Numbered from the stretch's first letter, positions 23,320 to 32,717 are shown. The stretch: 64,000 nucleotides of DNA from Biostraticola tofi (GCF_004343195.1 NZ_SMCR01000001.1:434001-498000); one strand, 5' to 3'. The notes: generated by a model not told the origin, from the sequence alone. Translations and numbers: made by a program.

Positions 23320-25017
23320 TCAGGCGGTGGGCAGGTGGAAATCCAGCGCCGCATTTATCACGGGAGCCACAATACCGGTCCTAATAAGAAAATCGCCAAA
23401 ACCTTCATTCGGTTGTTTTGAGTTTCCCCAGGAAAGTATCAATGGGTCCAGTTGATTAAAAATGGTATCCACATCAATATTGTCGCGATATAAACGCGGT
23501 ATTCGGGTGCCTTCTCGATTGCCTCCCAGATAAAGGTTGTAACGCCCCGGGCCACGCCCTACCAGCCCGACTTCGGCTAACATCGCCCGGCCGCAACCGT
23601 TTGGACACCCCGTAACGCGAAAGATAAAGGCTTCATGGCCAAGCTTATATTTCTCCAGAATAGCTTCGATTCTTTGCACAAAATCCGGCAATACCCGCTC
23701 GGCTTCAGCCATCGCCAGCGGACAGGTCGGAAATGATACACAGGCCATTGCGCTTTTGCGCTGTTCGGTCAGGGAATCTTGGATAAGACCATATTCACGC
23801 GCCAGGGCATCAATTTGGTCCCGCATGCCGGATTCTACACCGGCAATGATGATATTCTGATTCGGCGTTAAGCGGAAATCACCACGGTGCACGCGGGCAA
23901 TAGCGGCAACACCGCTCTTTAATCGATCATCAGCTTTATCCAGCAAGCGACCACTGGGAATAAACAATGTCAGGTGATATTTCCCATCAATACCCTCTAC
24001 CCAACCGATTCGATCGCCGCGCTGGTCGAAAGAATAGGGTCTGGCGGGCTCAAACTGCTGCCCAGCACGTTTTTCAACTTCGGCTTTGAATACCTCTACG
24101 CCGACCTTTTCGAGGGTATATTTCGTTCTGGCATTTTTTCTGTTTGATCGGTTGCCCCAATCCCGCTGTACCGATACCACGGCTTCGGCAATCGCCAAGG
24201 TCGCGTTCAGGGGTATAAAACCGAATTCACTGGCCAAACGCGGATAGGTACTGGTATCACCCTGGGTCATGGCCAAACCGCCGCCCACCAGCACATTGAA
24301 GCCCGTCAACTGGCCCGCTTCGCCGATGGCCACAAAGCTGAGATCATTCGCATGGATATCGACATCATTCTGCGGCGGAATAACCACTGCCGTTTTGAAC
24401 TTGCGCGGCAGATAACTTTTACCCAGGATAGGCTCATCTTCAGACTTGGAAATTTTCTCTTTATCCAGCCATATTTCGGCATAGGCATTAGTGCGCGGTA
24501 ACAAATGTTCTGAAATATGTTTCGCCCACTCATAAGCCTGTTGATGCAATAATGATTCAACCGGATTTGCAGTACATAAGACATTACGATTGACATCACC
24601 CGCGGTCGCTCTTGAATCTAGCCCCAGTCGTGACAGCAGTTGGTGAACCGGTTTGATATCCTGCTTCAGCACGCCATGGCATTGCACGGTTTGTCGATTG
24701 GTTATGCGGATACTGCCATACAAGGTATGTTGACCGGCAAATTCATCAATACCTAACCACTGCTCGGGGGTAATGATTCCACCCGGCAGGCGTATGCGCA
24801 GCATGACTGTATGGCGGGGTTCAAGCTTTTGTTCCATGCGCTCGGCGCGAATGTCCCGATCATCTTGCTGATACATGCCATGAAAGCGGATCAGTTGGAA
24901 ATTGTCGCCATTAAATCCACCGGTCAGATTATCCGTAAGATCGTCTGAAATGGTGCCGCGCAATAAGCTGCTTTTGCTTTTAAGACGCTCATTATCTGAT
25001 AATTTATCATTGCTCAT
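23320..25017 (-). CDS. cysI: Sulfite reductase hemoprotein (beta subunit)
   Basis: A 565-residue cytoplasmic siroheme/4Fe-4S enzyme reducing sulfite to sulfide in cysteine biosynthesis. [35 protein letters not shown] and [18 protein letters not shown] match E. coli CysI closely. The cluster ligands are in [10 protein letters not shown] near residue 431 and CPNGCGRA near 476. The start at 25017 has AGGGGA 7 nt upstream. The partner flavoprotein gene cysJ and the PAPS reductase cysH, normally its operon mates, are absent on both sides. Compared with E. coli, a conserved F-F pair in the QTFQFHG motif reads QTVQCHG. Confidence 0.93.
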   Translation of the reverse strand: MSNDKLSDNERLKSKSSLLRGTISDDLTDNLTGGFNGDNFQLIRFHGMYQQDDRDIRAERMEQKLEPRHTVMLRIRLPGGIITPEQWLGIDEFAGQHTLYGSIRITNRQTVQCHGVLKQDIKPVHQLLSRLGLDSRATAGDVNRNVLCTANPVESLLHQQAYEWAKHISEHLLPRTNAYAEIWLDKEKISKSEDEPILGKSYLPRKFKTAVVIPPQNDVDIHANDLSFVAIGEAGQLTGFNVLVGGGLAMTQGDTSTYPRLASEFGFIPLNATLAIAEAVVSVQRDWGNRSNRKNARTKYTLEKVGVEVFKAEVEKRAGQQFEPARPYSFDQRGDRIGWVEGIDGKYHLTLFIPSGRLLDKADDRLKSGVAAIARVHRGDFRLTPNQNIIIAGVESGMRDQIDALAREYGLIQDSLTEQRKSAMACVSFPTCPLAMAEAERVLPDFVQRIEAILEKYKLGHEAFIFRVTGCPNGCGRAMLAEVGLVGRGPGRYNLYLGGNREGTRIPRLYRDNIDVDTIFNQLDPLILSWGNSKQPNEGFGDFLIRTGIVAPVINAALDFHLPTA

Positions 25018-25343
25018 TGATATGTCCCCTGCTTTCACTTTTACGTCACTTCGGCATCTAGCGCCATCACATCGAGGCTACGCCCCACCTGCCCATCGAC
25101 CTGAGCTCAGGATTGAGATGGCGCGATAATGCCGGCAGCGGTTGTCGTTTTTTTATGTGCAGGGGTAGTCAAACACGGGTATCACTGATTAAACAGAAAC
25201 AATTTGTTGATTCTAGGCTATAACAGTACCATCACACTTTCGGCACAGCCCTATTAATAATTTATCAAGGTTTTTCATGCAGTTAATTAATCGCCTACCC
25301 TGAGATCTCTTACTGGCTATCAAAAACGGATAATAATAAAAAG
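25018..25343. other. Intergenic between cysI and ydcR
   Basis: 326 nt. It holds the cysI leader; no gene or clear regulatory motif was recognised. Confidence 0.5.
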
Positions 25344-26789
25344 TTATTTGTTATAGCCAAAAATATTTTCTGGGTTCTCCAGCCGGCGTATTTCTGAAGA
25401 CAATCTCATCACCGCCTCCTCCTCTCGGCTATTCCACGGGTATGAAACATTTATTCTAAAGTAATTATTATAATCGCCCCCAGTGGTGAACATATTACCC
25501 GGCGCGATACTCACATGATGGTCCAGCATGATTGCACACAGCCTGCTGGCATCCACCGCGGCCGGCAATTCAATCCACAAAAAATAGCCGCTGGCTGAAT
25601 AGTTTATTATTACATTTTCAGGGAGGTGTTTTTTCAAACATTGCCAGGCAAGATTTTTACGTTGCTCCAACGTCTTTCTGATCCCGCGCAGATGCCGGTC
25701 ATAATTTTGCGTAGACAGGTATTTTGCCAGGGCTAACTGCATTGGCACACTGGTGGACAACGTGCTCATCAACTGCAGTTTTTTCACTTCTTCGGCATAG
25801 TTCCCCGCCGCCACCCAACCAATTCTGAATCCGGCGACCAGGCTCTTCGAGAAGGAACCACAGTGCAGACTGTTGCGTTGCGGCATATATGCCATCGCCG
25901 GCTTAGGTTTTTCCTGGCCAAAATAAAGCTCGCTGTAGACATCATCCTCTATAAGCACCACGTTATGCTGCTCCAGCATTGCCGCCAACTGCCGCTTCTT
26001 TTCAATGCTGAGGGTATAACCCAATGGATTCTGGCTATTGGTCATCAGCCAGCAGGCTTTGATCTCGGTAGAGGCCAGTACGTCTGCCAGCGCGGCCAAA
26101 TCAATGCTGGATTGCGGATCAGAGGTTACCGAAACCGCATTCAGGCCTAATTTTTCTACCGCCTGCAGTGCACCATAAAAGCAGGGATCCTCAATAACCA
26201 CCCAGTCGCCAGGTTTGGTTACCGCCTGCAAACTGAGGTTTAATGACTCTAATGCACCTGCGGTAATAACTATCTCATCGGGGGAGACATTAACGCCGGC
26301 CTGGGCATATCTTTTGGCAATCGCGCTGCGCAGCGAAAAATTTCCCGGCGGCAGATAATCAAGCAACTCTGCCGTGGTAATCTCCCGCGCCACGGCCGCC
26401 AGGGCGCGGGTGACCTGAGAGAGCGGCGACAGACTGGGATCAGGAAATGCGGATCCGAAGGGAACAATGTCAGGATCACTGATGGTCTGTAATATGTCGA
26501 AAATATAGGCGTTCATGTCAACTTTGCCGATATGCGCCATGCGGTTCTGCGCTTTGGGTACTGACAGGAACTCGGCTTTGGGCGCGACATAATAACCGGA
26601 TTGTGGCCGTGATATTATCCAGCCCTGACCTTCTAAAATTTGATAGGAGTGCATTACCGTCATCAGACTCATGCCTGACTGAAAGGTCTGTTCACGGAGC
26701 GAGGGCAATTTTTCCCCCACCTGCCAGACACCTGCGGTGATCTGCTGCCTGATGGTCGCCGCCAGCTCTTCAAATTTTGCCATTGCCAT
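25344..26789 (-). CDS. ydcR: YdcR, MocR-type GntR/aminotransferase regulator
   Basis: A 481-residue fusion of an N-terminal GntR winged helix (about 1-75: GEKLPSLREQTFQSGMSLMTV) and a C-terminal fold-type I aminotransferase domain. The PLP lysine is in GSFSKSLVAGFRIGW; the aspartate/tyrosine segment NSQNPLGYTLS and the EDDVYSELYFG motif are present. It tracks E. coli YdcR (468 residues) along its length. Such proteins are PLP-sensing transcription factors; the target of YdcR is not known to me. It is divergent from cioAB across 395 nt. The start could be M1 or M3. Confidence 0.9.
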   Translation of the reverse strand: MAMAKFEELAATIRQQITAGVWQVGEKLPSLREQTFQSGMSLMTVMHSYQILEGQGWIISRPQSGYYVAPKAEFLSVPKAQNRMAHIGKVDMNAYIFDILQTISDPDIVPFGSAFPDPSLSPLSQVTRALAAVAREITTAELLDYLPPGNFSLRSAIAKRYAQAGVNVSPDEIVITAGALESLNLSLQAVTKPGDWVVIEDPCFYGALQAVEKLGLNAVSVTSDPQSSIDLAALADVLASTEIKACWLMTNSQNPLGYTLSIEKKRQLAAMLEQHNVVLIEDDVYSELYFGQEKPKPAMAYMPQRNSLHCGSFSKSLVAGFRIGWVAAGNYAEEVKKLQLMSTLSTSVPMQLALAKYLSTQNYDRHLRGIRKTLEQRKNLAWQCLKKHLPENVIINYSASGYFLWIELPAAVDASRLCAIMLDHHVSIAPGNMFTTGGDYNNYFRINVSYPWNSREEEAVMRLSSEIRRLENPENIFGYNK

Positions 26790-27184
26790 AATATGCCATT
26801 GTCATACAGGGGGGCCCCTGCACAGTGAAAGACCATCCAGGATACTTAACAATCATGATAAAAACCATTTTTTTATTAACTGTTATAGGCCAACTTCCTG
26901 CTACTGTCCCTACTCTATCGACTCAATTAGTTTTAACATCCCCCGGTTAACGCCGCCCATTGCCTGATAAGGCTTGTTACCAAGCCCGGCCATCAGCTAC
27001 CAAGCCCGGCCATCAGCCGACGTTATCGCTTTAAAAGCCTCTCCCTGGCAGCCCCCTTATCCGTGGCCGGCGGGTGATGGCGATGTGATTAACCCTACCT
27101 TGGCATCAAGCGTCCTAATGACGGGTTTTAAAAAAAACAAAACCGGCGCCCTAGGTGGATATATAAAGCAGTCAGAGGTCAGCA
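26790..27184. other. ydcR-cioA divergent intergenic region
   Basis: 395 nt upstream of both divergent genes. It contains a perfect 20-bp tandem duplication (listed separately). No protein gene is supported. Confidence 0.5.
26978..27017. repeat. Perfect 20-bp tandem duplication
   Basis: TACCAAGCCCGGCCATCAGC occurs twice head to tail (26978-26997 and 26998-27017), about 170 nt before cioA. Confidence 0.92.
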
Positions 27185-28609
27185 ATGTTCGGATTAGATG
27201 CCTTTCATCTCGCAAGGATCCAGTTTGCGTTTACCGTGTCCTTTCACATTATTTTCCCGGCGATCACCATCGGACTGGCCAGCTTTCTGGCGGTGCTCGA
27301 AGGTCTGTGGCTTAAAACCAAAAACCCGGCATATCAGGATCTTTATCATTTCTGGTCAAAGGTGTTTGCCGTTAACTTTGGCATGGGCGTGGTTTCAGGC
27401 CTGGTCATGGCTTATCAATTCGGCACTAACTGGAGTGGTTTTTCAGAGTTTGCCGGCAGCATTACCGGTCCGCTATTAACCTATGAAGTCCTTACCGCTT
27501 TCTTTCTTGAGGCCGGTTTTCTGGGGGTAATGCTGTTTGGCCTAAACCGCGTTGGCCAGGGGCTGCATTTTTTCGCCACCTGCATGGTCGCGCTGGGCAC
27601 GTTGATGTCGACTTTCTGGATCCTGGCGTCCAATAGCTGGATGCAGACCCCCCAGGGATTTGAAATTCAACACGGCGTCGTCGTACCGGTTGATTGGTTG
27701 GCGGTGATTTTCAATCCTTCCTTTGGCTATCGACTACTGCACATGACCACCGCCGCCTTCTTGGCATCGGCGCTGTTCGTCGGTGCCTCCGCTGCCTGGC
27801 ATCTACTGCATAAAAACGATACCCCGGCGATCCGCAAAATGCTGTCCATGGCGCTGTGGATGGCATTGATCGTCGCACCGATACAGGCATTTCTGGGGGA
27901 CATGCACGGTCTTAACACGCTAGAACATCAGCCGGCGAAAATTGCCGCCATTGAAGGTCATTGGGAAAATAATCCTGGCGAAGCGACGCCGCTGCTGTTG
28001 TTCGGCATACCGGATATGGATGAGGAGAAAACCCGATATGCGCTCAAAATCCCGTATCTCGGCAGCCTGATTCTGACGCATAGCCTGGATAAACAGGTGC
28101 CGGCACTGAAAAGTTTTCCTAAGGAGGACCGTCCCAATTCGACGATTATTTTCTGGTCATTCCGCATCATGGTGGCCCTGGGCATGCTGATGATTCTGTT
28201 GGGAGCCATCAGCCTAAGGTTACGGATCAAAAAACGCCTCTATCACAGCCGCCCTTTCCTGTGGTTCCAACTGTTGATGGGCCCGTCAGGCCTGGTGGCC
28301 ATTCTGGCCGGTTGGTTTACCACCGAGATAGGTCGCCAGCCTTGGGTAGTCTACGGTTTGCAGCGCACCTCAGACGCCGTATCGGCACATGGCGACCTGC
28401 ATATGAGCATCAGTTTGATCACGTTTATCGTTGTCTATCTGTCGGTGTTCGGCGTCGGTTACCTCTATATGATGCATTTGATCAAAAAAGGTCCCCGGCA
28501 AGGCGAGGGAAACCATACCGCCGAGGGTGGCCCGGGCCGGGCTCATACTCCAGCCCGCCCACTATCGGCAATCCAGGAACCGTTAGATTTTTCAAACAAG
28601 AGGCAGTAA
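27185..28609 (+). CDS. cioA: Cyanide-insensitive-type quinol oxidase subunit I
   Basis: A 474-residue inner-membrane cytochrome bd-type subunit. It begins MFGLDAFHLARIQFAFTVSF with heme histidines at about 8 and 21, and has GMGVVSGLVMAYQFGTNW near 75 (heme ligands region) and WFTTEIGRQPWVVYGLQRT near 378. The loop between helices 6 and 7 is short, the mark of the CIO/short-Q-loop group; E. coli CydA and AppC are longer. It oxidises ubiquinol and reduces oxygen to water. It forms an operon with cioB (2-nt gap) and a DUF2474 peptide. CIO enzymes are often relatively insensitive to cyanide; that property is inferred. Confidence 0.9.
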   Translation: MFGLDAFHLARIQFAFTVSFHIIFPAITIGLASFLAVLEGLWLKTKNPAYQDLYHFWSKVFAVNFGMGVVSGLVMAYQFGTNWSGFSEFAGSITGPLLTYEVLTAFFLEAGFLGVMLFGLNRVGQGLHFFATCMVALGTLMSTFWILASNSWMQTPQGFEIQHGVVVPVDWLAVIFNPSFGYRLLHMTTAAFLASALFVGASAAWHLLHKNDTPAIRKMLSMALWMALIVAPIQAFLGDMHGLNTLEHQPAKIAAIEGHWENNPGEATPLLLFGIPDMDEEKTRYALKIPYLGSLILTHSLDKQVPALKSFPKEDRPNSTIIFWSFRIMVALGMLMILLGAISLRLRIKKRLYHSRPFLWFQLLMGPSGLVAILAGWFTTEIGRQPWVVYGLQRTSDAVSAHGDLHMSISLITFIVVYLSVFGVGYLYMMHLIKKGPRQGEGNHTAEGGPGRAHTPARPLSAIQEPLDFSNKRQ

Positions 28610-28610
28610 C

Positions 28611-29618
28611 GTGAGTATCGATTTATCAATCACCTGGTTCGCCATCATCGTCTTTGCCACCCTGATGTACATCGTGATGGATGGCTTTGACCTGGGGATT
28701 GGCATCCTTTTCCCCTTTAACAAGGATGCCACTGAACGCGATATGATGGTCAATACCGTCGCCCCGGTATGGGATGGAAATGAAACCTGGCTGGTGCTGG
28801 GAGGCGCTTCGCTGTTCGGCGCTTTTCCTCTGGCATATGCGGTGATTATCGATGCGCTTGCCATTCCGTTGACCGTCATGCTAATCGGACTGATTTTTCG
28901 TGGCGTCGCCTTCGAATTTCGTTTTAAGGCCACGCCGGCCCACCGCCCCTTCTGGGACAAATCCTTTATCGTTGGTTCCATTGTTGCCACCTTTTGTCAG
29001 GGGGTAACCGTTGGGGCGGTGATCAATGGCTTTCAGGTAACCGGCCGAGCATACAGCGGTCCGGCATTCGGCTGGCTAGCGCCCTTCCCTTTATTCTGCG
29101 GCATCGGGCTGGTTATCGCCTATGCGCTGCTCGGCTGCACCTGGCTAATTATGAAAACCGAGCATGGACTGCAGGGTAAAATGTCTGCCCTGGCAGCGCG
29201 GCTGTTGATTGCGCTGCTGGCGGTCGTCGCCATTATCAGTATCTGGACCCCTCTGGCACACCCGGCGATTGCCCAACGCTGGTTTTCACTGCCTAATCTG
29301 TTTTATCTGCTGCCGGTGCCGCTGCTGGTACTGGCCTCTGCCTTGGGCATCATTCACGCCATCAAGCGCCGGGCCCATTACTCGCCTTTTTTACTCACCC
29401 TGCTGCTGATATTCCTTGGTTTTGCCGGGTTAGGCATCAGCATCTGGCCGACGATAATCCCACCGGAGATTTCTATCTGGCAGGCCGCCGCACCCCGTCA
29501 GAGTCAGGCGTTTATGCTGGTTGGCGCGCTGTTGATTATTCCCGTTATTCTTATTTATACCTTCTGGAGTTATTACGTGTTTCGCGGCAAGGTCACGCCT
29601 GACCAGGGTTATCACTGA
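28611..29618 (+). CDS. cioB: Cyanide-insensitive-type quinol oxidase subunit II
   Basis: A 335-residue polytopic membrane protein of the CydB family with about eight to nine helices. Motifs are MYIVMDGFDLGIGILFPF near 20, PVWDGNETWLVLGG near 52 and IFRGVAFEFRFK near 98. The GTG start has AAGAGG 7 nt upstream and follows the cioA stop by one base, so translation is coupled. It forms the heterodimeric oxidase with CioA. Confidence 0.93.
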   Translation: MSIDLSITWFAIIVFATLMYIVMDGFDLGIGILFPFNKDATERDMMVNTVAPVWDGNETWLVLGGASLFGAFPLAYAVIIDALAIPLTVMLIGLIFRGVAFEFRFKATPAHRPFWDKSFIVGSIVATFCQGVTVGAVINGFQVTGRAYSGPAFGWLAPFPLFCGIGLVIAYALLGCTWLIMKTEHGLQGKMSALAARLLIALLAVVAIISIWTPLAHPAIAQRWFSLPNLFYLLPVPLLVLASALGIIHAIKRRAHYSPFLLTLLLIFLGFAGLGISIWPTIIPPEISIWQAAAPRQSQAFMLVGALLIIPVILIYTFWSYYVFRGKVTPDQGYH

Positions 29619-29637
29619 TAGGTGACAGGAGAACGAC

Positions 29638-29790
29638 ATGGCAGAAATCAGGCACATCACTGGCCCTTCCCCTCTGTGGAAACGGCTGTTGTGGATGGTG
29701 GTCATCTGGTCCGCCAGTATTCTGGCGTTGGCAGTGGTTGCACAGTTGTTTCGGCTGATGATGACAGCAGCCGGCATGAAAAGCCATTAA
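29638..29790 (+). CDS. DUF2474 small subunit of bd-type oxidase
   Basis: A 50-codon gene 19 nt after cioB, with CAGGAG before the ATG. The product has a polar N-terminus (AEIRHITGPSPLWKR) and one membrane helix (LLWMVVIWSASILALAVVAQLF). Peptides of DUF2474 sit at this position in many cio operons and are viewed as counterparts of CydX, which stabilises the hemes of cytochrome bd. The role here is inferred from position and topology. Confidence 0.82.
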   Translation: MAEIRHITGPSPLWKRLLWMVVIWSASILALAVVAQLFRLMMTAAGMKSH

Positions 29791-29832
29791 GTGAAAAATC
29801 ATGCCAGCAGTGATAGCGGTGAGTAAAAAAAG

Positions 29833-31059
29833 TTATCTGGCCGTAAGATGAAAATGCCGGATGGCGGGAATAGCAGCGACGATAAAGGTCGCTATCAAGA
29901 TAGCGCATGCAGCAGCCAGGAATACCGTTGTGGTGCCATACTGCATGGCAAGAGGCCCGGCGGCCAGCTCGCCAACTGGGATGGCAACAAATGATCCCAT
30001 GGCGTCATAGGCATAGACCCGGGCCAGTTTTTCTGGCGGAATGTGGGTTTGCAGCGAATGAGCCCAGACCACACCAAACTGGCCAAAGCAGGCCCCGGCC
30101 AGCAAAAAGGCTGCCATCAGCAGGGGCACTGAAGGGGCTACAGCCAGCATCACAATCGGCACAGCGCAAAACGCCACCAGCATGACCCCGATAAACAGAT
30201 CTCTGAGCGGTCGCCAGCGTAAGGCGATAAAAGAACCGACAATCAGTCCAATACTTTCAGCCGCGACCACCATCCCCCAGTGGGTCCGGCCAAATGTCGC
30301 ATCGGCAATGACCGGGCCCAGGATCATCACCATCCCACTAAATGCCGCATTCACTATCGTGAATTGGGCCACGATCGACCACACCCAGACGCGGCTGATA
30401 AATTCCCGCCAGCCGTCGCGCAGATCCTGCAGCACATTGGTCTGGGAGGTAACCCGTTGGGCAGCATCAATACGGATTAAAAAATAGAGCGGTGCCGATG
30501 CCCCAAAGCCCAGCGCATCGACAGCCAGACCCCAGCCAGGCCCGACCGCACCGGTTAACACGCCGCCCAATGATGCGCCAATGACCGTGCCGGCATAGAT
30601 GCCCAATTGGATAAAACCGTTTGCTTGTCTGAGGTGATGCGTCGGCACCGTTTGCGGCACCATTGCCGAAGAGGCGGGCAGCGCGACCCCTGCCGCCGCT
30701 CCGTTAACCGTCCCCAGTAAGGCAAGCCACAGCAGGGTGGCGCTGCCATCAAGCACTAGCCAGGCAACCAGTCCCTGCGATAGCGCAGCGGTCACCGATG
30801 AGCCTAGCAGCACGGCGCTTCTGGAGTATCGATCCGCCAGCACGCCACCGATCAGCAAAAATGCGACATTAAAGATGGAACGCGCCGCGACAACCATGCC
30901 TAAATCCGCTGCGGAACCCCCGATATCCAGCACCGCGAACGCCAGGGCAATAGGTGCAATACCATTGCCTAATACCGTCAGGAATCGCGCACAGAACAGA
31001 TTTCTGAACGCAGCGGAGTGAAACACATGCCGGTGCCGGGCGGTACTTTTTACACTCAC
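29833..31059 (-). CDS. MFS transporter, EntS-like group
   Basis: A 408-residue, 12-helix major facilitator protein. Features are FRNLFCARFLTVLGNGIAPIA, the loop 2-3 signature GGVLADRYSRSAVLLGS near residue 85, and a symmetrical second half. It resembles the MFS_3/EntS-type drug and siderophore exporters; the substrate cannot be told. The GTG start (31059) has GGGAG 8 nt upstream; the frame to 31134 adds 25 residues lacking such a signal. It is convergent with the cio operon and stands alone. Confidence 0.75.
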   Translation of the reverse strand: MSVKSTARHRHVFHSAAFRNLFCARFLTVLGNGIAPIALAFAVLDIGGSAADLGMVVAARSIFNVAFLLIGGVLADRYSRSAVLLGSSVTAALSQGLVAWLVLDGSATLLWLALLGTVNGAAAGVALPASSAMVPQTVPTHHLRQANGFIQLGIYAGTVIGASLGGVLTGAVGPGWGLAVDALGFGASAPLYFLIRIDAAQRVTSQTNVLQDLRDGWREFISRVWVWSIVAQFTIVNAAFSGMVMILGPVIADATFGRTHWGMVVAAESIGLIVGSFIALRWRPLRDLFIGVMLVAFCAVPIVMLAVAPSVPLLMAAFLLAGACFGQFGVVWAHSLQTHIPPEKLARVYAYDAMGSFVAIPVGELAAGPLAMQYGTTTVFLAAACAILIATFIVAAIPAIRHFHLTAR

Positions 31060-31685
31060 TGACTTAGCTCCCTGTCTATGGTTGAGGTGAACAATGTGTC
31101 TAATTAACACTGCATCAAGCAAAGCATTATTCACCGAGTTCCCAAAAACCCATCAATATACAGAAAAAACGCGGTTAAATAACTGCCTATGGTCAATGTC
31201 AGCGCATTGACTTTATTTGTCATTGGGGGACGGTTCGAGAACCAGGCGATGAGGCGGGTTAGCAAGGCTTTGCTGGCTAGGCGTTGAATTAAATGATCGC
31301 TTAGGGGTATCTGCCTGATGCTTTATATAGGGATCGGTCTTGAGCATACTCTACAAAACCGCCCGGAAGCACTGCGCGCTAACGCGTTACCTTTCCAAGT
31401 GTTATGCAACAGTTCATCCCAGCGGCAATGGGGTTATCTGGCGATTATTCGCAGCCCATCATGAGTGTCAGGTGCAAAATGGCTATCACCTTATCCATTG
31501 AGTCACAACCCCACTTTTGTCAAACCAGATCATCAGAGAATGGGTATCTTTATGAGTTTTACTGGTAGCGACTTGCGCAGCTGACGACGCTCCGGCTACC
31601 GGTATCAAATTTGCTGCTGCGCCGACTCAATCAAAGCCACTGTCTACCGGATAATACCCGTTTTCTTCTCCATCCGACCTGATAC

Positions 31686-31780
31686 TTAATGCCTTAATGC
31701 CTTAATGCCTTAATGCCTTAATGCCTTAATGGCTTAATGGCTTAATGGCTTAATGGCTTAATGGCTTAATGGCTTAATGC
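31686..31780. repeat. 8-bp tandem repeat array (TTAATGCC / TTAATGGC)
   Basis: Five copies of TTAATGCC are followed by six copies of TTAATGGC and a partial TTAATGC, 95 nt in total. The change from C to G at position 7 splits the array into two homogeneous blocks, which suggests expansion by slippage in two steps. It is followed by an AT-rich tract and the terminator of a 38-codon gene. Confidence 0.95.
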
Positions 31781-31812
31781 TATAATATATAATCTAAAGG
31801 ATATAATATATA

Positions 31813-31836
31813 ATTATAAAACCGCCCGAAGGCGGT
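31813..31836 (-). terminator. Minus-strand terminator
   Basis: On the minus strand ACCGCC, TTCG loop and GGCGGT are followed by TTTATAATT, 10 nt after the stop of the 38-codon gene. Confidence 0.75.
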
Positions 31837-31846
31837 TAATTGACAT

Positions 31847-31963
31847 TCAAGCGGGTTGCTTATCGCCTGATTCAGGGGCCGATCCCGGATCATCACGCTG
31901 TTTCTCAGGTTTTTCTGCACCGTCTGACTTTTTTTTGTCTGGTGGGGTATGTTGCCCAGTCAT
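31847..31963 (-). CDS. Small hydrophilic Lys/Asp/Pro-rich protein
   Basis: A 38-codon gene, MTGQHTPPDKKKSDGAEKPE, then QRDDPGSAPESGDKQPA. AAGAGGAGACGCT before the ATG is a strong ribosome binding site and an intrinsic terminator follows. The protein is likely disordered. No family is recognised; it resembles other tiny stress-type peptides in this window in composition. Confidence 0.6.
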   Translation of the reverse strand: MTGQHTPPDKKKSDGAEKPEKQRDDPGSAPESGDKQPA

Positions 31964-32179
31964 AGCGTCTCCTCTTGATTAAGGGACTTTAAGTATAGAT
32001 GAAAAATAATATTTTCACTTACTTGCACCCAATTCATTTAATAAACAACGATTAAGACTGCAATGCACCTACGCCCAATGCCTGTTATACCGTAATCGCC
32101 CCTCTATTTACCGTTAGGCGTTTGCGGCTCGATATCATAGGATTTCTGCACCAGTGGGTCGCGCTCGGTTTGCTGATGA

Positions 32180-32401
32180 ACTGAAATTTACCAGAAAACA
32201 AAAGCTTATATCGATGAAATGTTAAAATTCAAAGCGTATGAACGTGGCCTCGATTACCTTCATACTGAAATGATAACTGAACGTCAATTACATTTAGCCA
32301 TACCAAAAAACACTACGCCAGAACAGATATTGCAATTGGAACGTGGAGTCCAATAGGGTAGATCAGTCGGTGTTAACGTATTCGTAACGTTGGTGGAATA
32401 G
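32180..32401 (+). pseudogene. CdiA C-terminal toxin remnant
   Basis: In one frame the sequence reads TEIYQKTKAYIDEMLKFKAY, then ERGLDYLHTEMITERQLHLA and PEQILQLERGVQ. It meets TAG at 32354, continues GRSVGVNVFVTLVE, and ends at TAG one base before the immunity-like gene. Upstream the frame is closed by TGA at 32177, so only the last 73 codons remain. The KAYERGLDYLH and ..VNVFVT ending are familiar from C-termini of CdiA/hemagglutinin-type toxins. The one-base gap to a CdiI-like gene supports this reading. Confidence 0.6.
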
Positions 32402-32402
32402 G

Positions 32403-32717
32403 ATGAAAAACCCAATAAAGACGGCATTCGCAACCGCAAAGATGAACAATGATTTTATCTGTCTTGATACACATTCAGGCTACAGAAATACAAAGCTTGA
32501 TCCCAAGGGTGTCCAGCATCTTTTAAGGCCTGATATTGATGACGAAGAGCTTGGTAAGTTAATTATTGATACGCTATCACATAGCCGCTTCGTACTTCCA
32601 GAGCCGCGTGATAACGTATGGACTCACCCTGAAGTTACATTTGACCCCGATTTATATGATAGAGAAAAAACTTTAGCTAATTATAATAAATGTTTAGCTT
32701 TCAGTCGCTGCAAATAA
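32403..32717 (+). CDS. CdiI-like immunity protein with internal deletion
   Basis: A 104-residue protein resembling the CdiI immunity family (DUF1436), which neutralises the CdiA-CT toxin in the cytoplasm. The stretch FICLDTHSGYRNTKLDPKGV, DIDDEELGKLIIDTLSHSRF and LPEPRD follow the family pattern. Family members I recall are about 150-160 residues and end in LALSRC-type tails; here YDREKTLANYNK is joined directly to LAFSRCK. An in-frame loss of about 50-60 codons is inferred. The gene lies beside a toxin remnant and an integrase fragment and is probably non-functional or an orphan. Confidence 0.6.
   Translation: MKNPIKTAFATAKMNNDFICLDTHSGYRNTKLDPKGVQHLLRPDIDDEELGKLIIDTLSHSRFVLPEPRDNVWTHPEVTFDPDLYDREKTLANYNKCLAFSRCK

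Larger units (their letters stand above)
31060..31846. other. Non-coding region with 8-bp repeat array
   Basis: About 790 nt upstream of the MFS gene. No supported protein gene; a 48-codon plus-strand frame at 31318-31464 has no ribosome binding site. The right end contains the tandem repeat array and an AT-only stretch of mixed T and A. Confidence 0.5.

Noticed and set aside
31318..31464. 48-codon plus-strand frame upstream of the repeat array
   Set aside because: No ribosome binding site and no family.
31686..31780. 8-bp repeat array as a CRISPR array
   Set aside because: Units are contiguous with no spacers, and no cas genes are present.
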